This document shows positions 1 through 5,590 of a stretch of 12,641 nucleotides of DNA, piece by piece. Positions within the stretch are counted from its first letter, which is position 1. Each line of letters opens with the position of its first letter. The notes below the pieces were generated by a model. The model was given only the letters and a program-made list of their open reading frames with translations. It ran no database searches and was not told the DNA's origin. The DNA is from Pseudomonadota bacterium (GTDB lineage: Bacteria > Pseudomonadota > Alphaproteobacteria > RF32 > CAG-239), in the NCBI GenBank assembly GCA_021617435.1, contig JAJWCP010000034.1, positions 1 through 12,641 of the forward strand, given 5' to 3'. The position numbers and the translations under genes were made by a program.

Positions 1-107
1 GTAGTATTCCTACCATGTTTTTGTTTAAAGACGGCAAACAGGTTGATACTAAAATTGGCTTCAACTCGCAATCAGCTATTGTTTCATGGCTTAATTCACA
101 TAAATAA
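1..107 (+). CDS. trxA: Thioredoxin, C-terminal fragment (5' end outside window)
   Basis: Bases 3-107 encode the last 34 residues of an open frame ending in TAA at 105-107; the first two bases belong to the preceding codon. The fragment starts S-I-P-T-M-F-L-F-K-D-G-K, which is the cis-proline loop and the following strand of thioredoxin (family pattern SIPT-hydrophobic-FK-G). It continues through a G-F-N segment into a final helix ending S-W-L-N-S-H-K. In the family this part closes the disulfide-reductase fold. The catalytic CxxC lies upstream and cannot be seen, so a thioredoxin-like paralogue is possible. The gene is followed directly by its terminator and has no visible link to the pilus genes. 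Confidence 0.8.
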   Translation, partial: SIPTMFLFKDGKQVDTKIGFNSQSAIVSWLNSHK

Positions 108-129
108 ATTAATTTGCCCTAAAAATAAA

Positions 130-158
130 AAAAAATCCGGCTTTTTGCCGGATTTTTT
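130..158 (+). terminator. Intrinsic terminator after the thioredoxin gene (bidirectional form)
   Basis: The perfect stem tccggc (136-141) / gccgga (147-152) has a five-T loop. It is extended by A-T pairs from the flanking A-run (about 130-135) and T-run (153-158). GC stem plus T-tract is the classic rho-independent layout, and the A-run on the other side would let it work on the - strand too. Confidence 0.9.
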
Positions 159-178
159 AATCTTTCCGTAATCTTATT

Positions 179-210
179 TTGCTTAAATGGAACACAAAGT
201 ATAGTATAGT
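179..210 (+). promoter_or_regulatory. Possible promoter of the PilT/DotB-like ATPase gene
   Basis: Two overlapping -10-like hexamers TATAGT lie at 200-205 and 205-210, with a -35-like TTGCTT at 179-184. The spacers are 15 and 20 bases, neither ideal, so this is a weak call. It is supported mainly by position: it lies between a strong terminator and the start codon at 240. The ribosome site AAAGG at 227-231 is 8 bases before the ATG. Confidence 0.3.
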
Positions 211-239
211 CACTAAAACTAATAATAAAGGTTAAAAAA

Positions 240-1199
240 ATGGTCAAAATCAATGACGTTGAGTTTTCGGATATTTACATCACCCCCGAAAAAGTTGCTT
301 ATATTCCTGATGATTTAACTGAAAACGGGTTACAAATGTTTGTAGCTTCCGATTTTGAAGAATTTTATAAGTTGGTTGAAGATTCGTATGAAGGAAATTC
401 CAGCTATTCCGTATTATATGAAAATGTGTTTTTCCGTGTGGAGCGCAGTATGACGGTTACCGGCGTGCAATATTGTATTCGTAAAATGCCGCGGACTGTT
501 CCTGATTTTAATACCTTGGGTTACCGCAAAGAATTAGCCATGTATTTAAATGGTCTTTGCAAAGCTTCAGGACTTATTTTATGGGCAGGTGCTACCGGTT
601 CTGGTAAAACTACATCTATTTCATCATTGCTTAAAGAATTTTTGGTGCGTGAAGGCGGCTTTGCCTACACCATTGAAGACCCGTCTGAAATGCCGCTTGA
701 CGGCGAATATACCGCAGCGAATGGCTCGTTCGGATTGTGCAAACAAACTCAGCCGATAAATAATAACTGGGCAGAATCCTTAAAATCGGCTTTGCGTTCA
801 AAACCGCGTTATATCATGGTTGGTGAGATTCGTACCCCTGATACGGCGAGCGAATGTTTGCGCGCCGCCACTTCAGGCCACCTTGTGCTTTCAACCATTC
901 ACGCCAACAATATTCCTGATGCCATTAACTCAATGGTAAAATATGCCTCGTCATCAGATATGAGCGAGGCATTGGCTTATGACTTGCTTTCGCGCGGTAT
1001 TCTTGCCGTGCTGCACCAATCCTTGCGCGGCGTTGGCCATAAAACGCCGATTTTACGCTTTTTGTTTGCTAACCCTGATACCACTAAAGGCTGTCAGGTG
1101 CGCAGTATTATTAAAAGCGGCAAGCTCAATTTGGCAACTCCGATTGAAACTCAAATGACTCGTATGGCGCAAGGCCGCCCGTTGTTTGAAGAAATGTAA
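240..1199 (+). CDS. PilT/DotB/TraJ-family secretion ATPase, candidate pilus retraction motor
   Basis: This 319-residue protein is a cytoplasmic hexameric ATPase of the type II/IV secretion superfamily. Visible motifs are Walker A GATGSGKT (117-124), the Asp box IEDPSE (145-150), Walker B YIMVGEIR (191-198) and the His box GHLVLSTIH (213-221). The C-terminal VRSIIKSGK (287-295) lines up with the AIRNLIREGK motif that PilT needs for retraction. There is no tetracysteine zinc motif, so it is not a PilB/GspE-type assembly ATPase. It is shorter than typical PilT (about 340-370 aa) and DotB (about 375 aa), with a short N-terminal domain containing SDIYI in place of PilT's SDLH-like motif. The start ATG has AAAGG 8 bases upstream. 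It is convergent with the pilin gene and transcribed apart from the pilus operon. Whether it powers retraction of this pilus or serves a Dot/Icm-like system elsewhere cannot be decided here. Confidence 0.88.
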   Translation: MVKINDVEFSDIYITPEKVAYIPDDLTENGLQMFVASDFEEFYKLVEDSYEGNSSYSVLYENVFFRVERSMTVTGVQYCIRKMPRTVPDFNTLGYRKELAMYLNGLCKASGLILWAGATGSGKTTSISSLLKEFLVREGGFAYTIEDPSEMPLDGEYTAANGSFGLCKQTQPINNNWAESLKSALRSKPRYIMVGEIRTPDTASECLRAATSGHLVLSTIHANNIPDAINSMVKYASSSDMSEALAYDLLSRGILAVLHQSLRGVGHKTPILRFLFANPDTTKGCQVRSIIKSGKLNLATPIETQMTRMAQGRPLFEEM

Positions 1200-1216
1200 T
1201 CTTTAAAGTATAACAA

Positions 1217-1255
1217 GCCCCGTTTTAATTTAATAAGACGGGGTCTTTTTTTTTT
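1217..1255 (+). terminator. Intrinsic terminator of the PilT/DotB-like ATPase gene
   Basis: The arms 1217-1227 and 1234-1244 pair, with a ccccgt/acgggg core, two G-U wobbles and a six-base loop. A run of ten T follows after one base (1246-1255). The wobbles pair only in + strand RNA; on the - strand they become A-C mismatches, so the signal serves the ATPase gene. Its T-tract is also the first ten bases of the 45-bp direct repeat. Confidence 0.85.
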
Positions 1256-1290
1256 GCAATATTTACGAGTCCGTGCTGTGCATAAGTTGT
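1246..1290. repeat. 45-bp direct repeat, copy 1 (downstream side of the pilin gene)
   Basis: Ten T followed by a 35-base core that begins gcaatatttacgagtccgtg and ends cataagttgt. It is identical, base for base and in the same orientation, to 2103-2147. This copy ends two bases beyond the pilin stop codon (TAA read on the - strand at 1295-1293). Its T-run doubles as the T-tract of the opposing terminator. Confidence 0.95.
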
Positions 1291-1292
1291 GC

Positions 1293-2054
1293 TTAATCCA
1301 ACCACCAAATTGAAAAATGAGCATTGGCATCGCCCGCCTTATTACGGCAGATTTTATCCGCCATTTCTAAATTCAGATATTTAAGGAAGGCTTTGCTTGT
1401 TTGAGCAGTACCTGTGCAAAACTTATCGCCGGCATATTGAATATTTTGCGACCCTGAAGTAGAAGACCAAGTTTCAGCAAGCCATAAGTTGTCACGATTT
1501 TCCTTCATAATATTAACGGTATTGCGGCAAATATCCACAGCATTTGAGTTATTAAAATCAAGAGAATACCGTAGTAGCGCATATGTATGTATGGCACCAT
1601 CATTAAGGTAACTTCTGGTACCGGTGGTAATTTCTATGGCGTTATTAAAAGAGTCATAAATGAGGACGGAATTGTCATATTTAATCATTTCTTTTGGGAT
1701 TACATTCAGTTTTTTCAAAATAGGTACCAAGTCAATGGCTGTTTTTGAATGTAATTGCGGGTAATATTGCGTTACAATATTAATCAGCTGGTTAAGTTGT
1801 TCAGTTTGCTTGTTGAGTTTATATTTGAACATGGCTTTGCCATAACCGGCAATTGCCCCGACAGAAAGCACGCCGATAATGGCAAGAACGCCGAGCATTT
1901 CTACCATAGACCGACCTGCACAAACACTGTCACACTCCGGCTTGACCGGAGTGTCCAGGTCAAACCAAGCAGCAAATTTGTTCAACCTGGATATTCGGGT
2001 CAAGCCCGAATATGACAGAGTGTAGTGTAAAAAACGGGTAAGATGTGATTTCAT
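1293..2054 (-). CDS. Type IV prepilin (type IVb-like pilin subunit) with a palindrome-encoded leader
   Basis: A prepilin of 253 residues from the ATG at 2054. That start has GAGGAG 9 bases upstream, while the frame upstream of it is only open through the direct repeat. The leader is long (47 residues) and ends in CAG; the predicted processing site is G47|R48-SMVE, with the required Glu at +5 (E52). It is followed by the hydrophobic helix MLGVLAIIGVLSVGAIAGY. Cleavage would leave about 206 residues containing Cys176, Cys213 and Cys236, the last two likely forming the C-terminal disulfide, and an I-P-K-E-M segment as in R64 PilS-type pilins. Residues 12-44 of the leader are encoded by the palindromic element at 1924-2021. 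The unusual +1 Arg (normally Phe or Met) deserves note. It lies beyond the operon terminator, so it is probably its own transcription unit. Major versus minor pilin cannot be decided from sequence. Confidence 0.85.
   Translation of the reverse strand: MKSHLTRFLHYTLSYSGLTRISRLNKFAAWFDLDTPVKPECDSVCAGRSMVEMLGVLAIIGVLSVGAIAGYGKAMFKYKLNKQTEQLNQLINIVTQYYPQLHSKTAIDLVPILKKLNVIPKEMIKYDNSVLIYDSFNNAIEITTGTRSYLNDGAIHTYALLRYSLDFNNSNAVDICRNTVNIMKENRDNLWLAETWSSTSGSQNIQYAGDKFCTGTAQTSKAFLKYLNLEMADKICRNKAGDANAHFSIWWLD
1924..2021. repeat. Palindromic element (two-hairpin, ~98 bp) inserted in frame in the prepilin leader
   Basis: Hairpin 1 pairs 1932-1940 with 1946-1954 (acactccgg/ccggagtgt, loop cttga). Hairpin 2 pairs 1991-1999 with 2005-2013 (atattcggg/cccgaatat, loop tcaag). 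The two loops are reverse complements of each other. A central stem pairs 1955-1960 (ccaggt) with 1985-1990 (acctgg), and outer arms ctgtc (1927-1931) and gacag (2014-2018) close the whole. The result is one large imperfect palindrome able to form a cruciform. Sequences of the form ctccggcttgaccggag are dispersed repeats in many alphaproteobacteria (from memory). The reading frame stays open right through it on the - strand. Confidence 0.85.
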
Positions 2055-2060
2055 AATAAA

Positions 2061-2092
2061 AATCTCCTCAAATTGTTGCATTTGAGAAGATT
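2061..2092 (-). promoter_or_regulatory. Leader hairpin that would sequester the prepilin Shine-Dalgarno
   Basis: In - strand RNA the arms AAUCUUCUCAAA (2092-2081) and UUUGAGGAGAUU (2072-2061) form 12 consecutive pairs with one G-U wobble and an 8-base loop. The downstream arm holds the GAGGAG ribosome site of the prepilin gene, so folding would hide it. On the + strand the wobble becomes a C-A mismatch, so the fold favours the pilin transcript. The effect requires a transcript starting upstream of 2092. Confidence 0.6.
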
Positions 2093-2102
2093 TTAGCTCG
2101 CG

Positions 2103-2147
2103 TTTTTTTTTTGCAATATTTACGAGTCCGTGCTGTGCATAAGTTGT
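2103..2147. repeat. 45-bp direct repeat, copy 2 (upstream side of the pilin gene)
   Basis: Identical to 1246-1290 over all 45 bases, including the run of ten T. It starts 48 bases upstream of the prepilin ATG and occupies the region where the gene's promoter should lie. The repeat period, start to start, is 857 bases and contains the whole prepilin gene plus its leader hairpin. Confidence 0.95.
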
Positions 2148-2160
2148 ATTGCCAAACAAT

Positions 2161-2184
2161 AAGACCGGCTTTTGTGCCGGCCTT
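2161..2184 (-). terminator. Terminator hairpin at the end of the pilus operon
   Basis: Read on the - strand, AAGGCCGGC (2184-2176) pairs with GCCGGUCUU (2169-2161) over nine pairs including one G-U wobble, with loop ACAAAA. It begins 5 bases after the stop codon of the PilS-like gene. The following sequence ATTGTTTGG is T-rich but is not a strong T-tract, so some read-through into the prepilin gene is plausible. The wobble is an A-C mismatch on the + strand, which fits use on the - strand. Confidence 0.65.
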
Positions 2185-2189
2185 ATAAG

Positions 2190-2780
2190 TTATTCGTATA
2201 TCCAAGCGATAGTGTTGTTATTTTGGCATAGTTTGTTTGCCTGTTCAGCCGTTATCGGCAGCGGCAGTTTTCCTCCCCACTCAAAATTATACACCTTATC
2301 AGCGGCAATAAGTTTAACGGCTACTAAAGCAGGGTTTTCCGCATGAGATAAATTATCGGGAAGCACTGCTTTGCAAGCAGATTTTCCGACATTGGCAACA
2401 GTTATCATAAAGCGCTTTCCGCCGGGCATAATCATTGAGCCGACCTCATCTTGTCCAACATTAAGTTCTTTTCCCAAAGCGCCGACAATTTTATTTCCGC
2501 GTATCATTTTTGGCGGAATAATCTTGTTTTTAACCGCGTTTTCGGTGCTTAAACCCCAATAGTCGGGACGAACTTTGTAGTGATTACGAATTTTGTCGCT
2601 CAGCTCGCTGATTTCTTGCTTGGCAACGGAAATACGCTCGGTTTTGTTCGGAGCCACAAAAATAGCCGCCAGCAACAAAACGGTTATCACTGCCGCGGAA
2701 CCGAAAATAACTTCGGTTCGTGGCAAGGTTTTAACTTTTTGCAAAATTTCCGCACTGATTTTTGGCAGTTTGTTAAGCAT
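2190..2780 (-). CDS. PilS-like type IVb pilin lacking a recognisable prepilin peptidase site
   Basis: This protein has 196 residues from the ATG at 2780, which lies one base after the PilR stop codon and has GGGAG 8 bases upstream. A longer frame exists but runs inside pilR. An N-terminal hydrophobic helix (about 24-43) follows a Glu at 23, and an amphipathic stretch (46-68) follows it. The globular part has Y-W-G-L-S (74-78), I-I-P-P-K-M (87-92) and two cysteines (136, 185) placed like the C-terminal disulfide of R64 PilS-type pilins. Gene order (directly after pilR) also says pilS. If Glu23 is taken as the +5 Glu, position -1 is Thr18 rather than Gly, and Pro lies at +2, so normal processing is not expected. 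It could be an uncleaved pilin-like scaffold, a minor subunit or a degenerate paralogue. Confidence 0.75.
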   Translation of the reverse strand: MLNKLPKISAEILQKVKTLPRTEVIFGSAAVITVLLLAAIFVAPNKTERISVAKQEISELSDKIRNHYKVRPDYWGLSTENAVKNKIIPPKMIRGNKIVGALGKELNVGQDEVGSMIMPGGKRFMITVANVGKSACKAVLPDNLSHAENPALVAVKLIAADKVYNFEWGGKLPLPITAEQANKLCQNNNTIAWIYE

Positions 2781-2781
2781 G

Positions 2782-3900
2782 TTATGCTCCCATTGCGCTG
2801 GTGATTTGGTCTTGCATTTCAAACACGCCGAACACCGCCCAAGCAATAACGCCCGCTACCGCAAGCAATGCTGCCATGTTTAATAATGATGCTTTTTGTT
2901 CAATCATGTAAGCGGATTCTTCCAACCAGTCATCAGCCAGTTTTTCCAAAGCTTCTTCAAAGTTATCCAATTCGGAATAAATTTTTAAGTCGGCAATAAT
3001 TTCTTTATCCGGAAAGTTTAATCCGGTTTTCATTAAAGCCTGACCTAAGTTATCACCGTTTTTAATAAAGGCGAGAGTTTTATCAATGCGTTCTTTTAAG
3101 TATGCGTTTGAATCGCGGCGCAGTGATGATAACGCTGTTGAAACCGGCACACCGCCTTTAACCAAAGCAGATAACGCCAAGAGCCAGGTAATACCGATAA
3201 ACACTTTATACAATGACCATGGAGGAATATTGTCAACAACGGCTCTGATAGGACCGGTCCAAATGCCGATGGTGGCATAAACCACAAGCATTACAATCGG
3301 GAATGTGATAAAAGCCGCCAACCAGTTTTCTCTAATCCATTCTGAAATATCAACCAATGTGGCGGCGGTGCCGACCCAACGCACGGACGGAGCGGCGTCA
3401 ATCATCGGCGGCACCATGTAGGCGCCGATACCGTAAATAATCAAAATCGCCATCATGAACAAGAATGACGGATATGAAACCGCGCCAACAATCGGTCTTA
3501 TCATTTTGGTGGAACCTTCAGTCACTTTAATCAAGTTAAGCAAGGCGCTTTCAAGGTCAGAAACGTCACCTACTGAAAGCATCAATCGCTCGCGGCTTGG
3601 CGCCCAACCTTTTAGGGCGTCGGAAAACGGCAAACCGTTTTGCAGGGCTTTGCCCCAGCTTGCTAAAGCAATAGCCATCGGCTCGCTCGGGTTTTTACCG
3701 CCGTTGGTGATACCATCGTGCAGCATATCCAAAGCGTCCATTAATGAAAATCGGTTGCGCATTAAGGCGGCCAATTTACGATATATTTTCAAACGCGTTT
3801 CGTTTGAAAAATTACAAATCATTTTTGCATAATAAACTTCAATAGAATTAAGCGAGCGCATAGCTTTATTGAAAGAGGCTGTTTTTTTCTTTTCTGCCAT
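2782..3900 (-). CDS. pilR: PilR, GspF-family inner-membrane platform protein of the type IVb pilus
   Basis: This 372-residue polytopic inner-membrane protein links the assembly ATPase to the growing pilus. It has the duplicated T2SF/GspF architecture. The first cytoplasmic helical domain spans about 38-135 (with R-N-R-F-S-L-M-D-A-L and P-F-S-D-A-L). Membrane segments follow at about 138-162 and 193-214. The second domain spans about 234-330 (L-V-K-G-G-V-P-V-S-T-A-L, then the Y-S-E-L-D-N-F-E-E-A-L region), and a last membrane segment is at about 338-360. Start choice: ATG at 3900 with AGGAG 8 bases upstream, overlapping the stop codon of the ATPase gene. It lies between pilQ and the PilS-like gene exactly as in R64-type clusters. 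The length is close to family members of 350-400 aa, and nothing is missing. Confidence 0.92.
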   Translation of the reverse strand: MAEKKKTASFNKAMRSLNSIEVYYAKMICNFSNETRLKIYRKLAALMRNRFSLMDALDMLHDGITNGGKNPSEPMAIALASWGKALQNGLPFSDALKGWAPSRERLMLSVGDVSDLESALLNLIKVTEGSTKMIRPIVGAVSYPSFLFMMAILIIYGIGAYMVPPMIDAAPSVRWVGTAATLVDISEWIRENWLAAFITFPIVMLVVYATIGIWTGPIRAVVDNIPPWSLYKVFIGITWLLALSALVKGGVPVSTALSSLRRDSNAYLKERIDKTLAFIKNGDNLGQALMKTGLNFPDKEIIADLKIYSELDNFEEALEKLADDWLEESAYMIEQKASLLNMAALLAVAGVIAWAVFGVFEMQDQITSAMGA

Positions 3901-3911
3901 GTTTATTACTC

Positions 3912-5576
3912 CTAGTAAACCGGACGTTGATCAAGCAGACCGCACCAACGTTCCACTTCGTCCAAGTCAATATAACCTTTTAACATACGTTCAATCGCGG
4001 CGTCTCTGAGCGGACGACCATCAAGTTCGCTGGTCCAGTAGTCAATAGCGCGCTTTGTATCGCCGTTAATCATTAATTGCAGGAACATAGCGTCCGGCAA
4101 AATAATTTCCGGCACTGACATACGACCGCTAACTCCTTTATATCCGCAAAATTTGCAACCGTCGCCGCGGATAAAGGTGTTTTCAATACCAAAATCGCCG
4201 AGTGCGGTTTTAAGACGCCCGAATGAGGGGTCGTTCATACGTTCTTTAATTGATTTACGGCAATAAGGACATAATTTACGGAACAAACGTTGTGAAATTA
4301 AGCCTTTAATAAGTTCAGGGTCGCCAAGCATGTATGACTGAATACCCATATCGCGCAGACGGGTAATAATTGCCGGCGCTGAGTTGGCGTGCAAAGTTGA
4401 CCACACGCCGTGACCGGACAAAGCGCCTTTAAACGTAAGCTCGGCGGCTGAAAGCGAACGAATTTCGCCCACCATCATAACGTCAGGGTCGGAACGTAAC
4501 GCGGCGTTGAGCGCTTTGGTAAATTCCGCCTCTTTTTCTTCTTCGGTGTTGGCGTTGGTCACCGGCATTTGCCGCGCCCCCGGAATAGGATACTCCGGCG
4601 GATCTTCCACGGTAATGAGGTTAATTTCATAGTTTTTTTCTTGTAAAAGCTTAATCATATTTCTTTGCAAGGTGGTTGATTTACCTGAACCGGTAGGTCC
4701 TGCCACAATGTTTAACCCGACCGGAACCGCGCGTAAGCGGTAAAACAGGTTTTCCTCGCGATCTCCAAAGCCCAGTGAACGCAAGTCAGAGCTTCCGTCA
4801 GGGTTATCATCGGCGTATAGCAAACGCATAACCAGATATTGCGAACCGAAGGCGATAGGGTTAAATTGCAAACGAATAGCGAGCACGTTGTGCGGCAACA
4901 TCAATTTGCCGTCAGAACCGCGCAACGGGGTTTCGCCTAACTTTTGCGCGCCCTGAAATTCGTTTTGCGCATAGTTAGAGTCTGAAATATCGGCGGAGGC
5001 AAACGCGGCGCGCACAAAAGCCTCTCCCCAGTCTTTATTATATTCCATTTGCCGTTGCATCATACCGTTTACGCGGAACATAATGATGGTTGAATCGGCA
5101 ACAATAACGTGAATATCTGAAACCTTTTGAGCCGACGCACGGGCAATAACGTTAATAAAGTCAATTTGCATCTGCATTTGGTCAAGGTTGTTAACATCAA
5201 CATTGGCCAAGCCGGAGCCGCGTTCGGCATAAGCGTAAATGGCGCTGATTTCATTTTGGCTGACGTATTGCGGAGTTTTAATCGGCATACGTCTTTTTTT
5301 AATGGTCTTTTCAAAGTTATAAACCGGACCGTCAAAGCGGTGATCTTTTGAAACCAAATAAGTTCCGTCTGAAAACAGAGCCACCAAACGTCTGGTTTCA
5401 TCGCTCAACGTAATATCTGAATCAGGCAGAGTCAAAAGCTTGTTACCATTAGCGAACAAGTCTTCCAAAATGTTGGTTTTTTTTGACTGTTCTGATAAAC
5501 TTTCAGCCAAATAAGAGCCGGAGGAGGTAGCTCCGGCCTTATTTTTTTCATCAGTTACATCTGGTCTATTAACCAT
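3912..5576 (-). CDS. pilQ: PilQ, PilB/GspE-type pilus assembly ATPase (R64 nomenclature, not a secretin)
   Basis: This 554-residue cytoplasmic ATPase should power pilin polymerisation at PilR. The N-terminal ~110 residues are poorly conserved and charged. The N2 domain carries the SDIHV motif (153-157) and R-V-N-G (168-171). Then come Walker A GPTGSGKS (293-300), the Asp box TVEDPPEY (322-329), Walker B VMMVGEIR (367-374) and the His box SGHGVWSTLH (387-396). A zinc-type tetracysteine follows, C436-x2-C439 and C474-x2-C477, typical of assembly (PilB/GspE) rather than retraction ATPases. Start ATG 5576 has AAGGG 8 bases upstream and 14 bases separate it from the pilP stop codon. The naming follows plasmid R64, where PilQ is the ATPase; in Pseudomonas-type systems the same name means the secretin. 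Confidence 0.93.
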   Translation of the reverse strand: MVNRPDVTDEKNKAGATSSGSYLAESLSEQSKKTNILEDLFANGNKLLTLPDSDITLSDETRRLVALFSDGTYLVSKDHRFDGPVYNFEKTIKKRRMPIKTPQYVSQNEISAIYAYAERGSGLANVDVNNLDQMQMQIDFINVIARASAQKVSDIHVIVADSTIIMFRVNGMMQRQMEYNKDWGEAFVRAAFASADISDSNYAQNEFQGAQKLGETPLRGSDGKLMLPHNVLAIRLQFNPIAFGSQYLVMRLLYADDNPDGSSDLRSLGFGDREENLFYRLRAVPVGLNIVAGPTGSGKSTTLQRNMIKLLQEKNYEINLITVEDPPEYPIPGARQMPVTNANTEEEKEAEFTKALNAALRSDPDVMMVGEIRSLSAAELTFKGALSGHGVWSTLHANSAPAIITRLRDMGIQSYMLGDPELIKGLISQRLFRKLCPYCRKSIKERMNDPSFGRLKTALGDFGIENTFIRGDGCKFCGYKGVSGRMSVPEIILPDAMFLQLMINGDTKRAIDYWTSELDGRPLRDAAIERMLKGYIDLDEVERWCGLLDQRPVY

Positions 5577-5590
5577 TGAGTGTACCCTTA

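Noticed and set aside
2090..2116. Prepilin promoter TTGCAA (2116-2111) / TAAAAT (2095-2090) on the - strand
   Set aside because: The spacer is only 15 bases, and the implied start near 2083 would remove the upstream arm of the leader hairpin; not reliable enough to annotate.
1246..2147. Integron attC sites or a CRISPR array as explanation of the 45-bp repeats
   Set aside because: No RYYYAAC/GTTRRRY core pair and no long attC-like fold is visible; there are only two copies 857 bases apart with a gene between, so it is not CRISPR.
1246..2147. Insertion sequence bounded by the repeats
   Set aside because: There is no transposase frame and no terminal inverted repeats; the only gene inside is a prepilin.
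2055..2159. Upstream extension of the prepilin frame to an ATG at 2159 (35 extra residues)
   Set aside because: These codons are the translated direct repeat and leader hairpin; the strong ribosome site GAGGAG points to the ATG at 2054.
2781..2846. Longer start for the PilS-like gene at 2846
   Set aside because: It would lie wholly inside pilR, while the ATG at 2780 has GGGAG at proper spacing one base after the pilR stop codon.
3455..3832. 125-codon open frame on the + strand opposite pilR
   Set aside because: Antisense shadow of pilR with no independent support.
5517..5537. Inverted repeat gccggag/ctccggc within the start of pilQ
   Set aside because: A 7-bp stem in coding sequence without a T-tract; likely chance from Gly/Ser/Ala codons.
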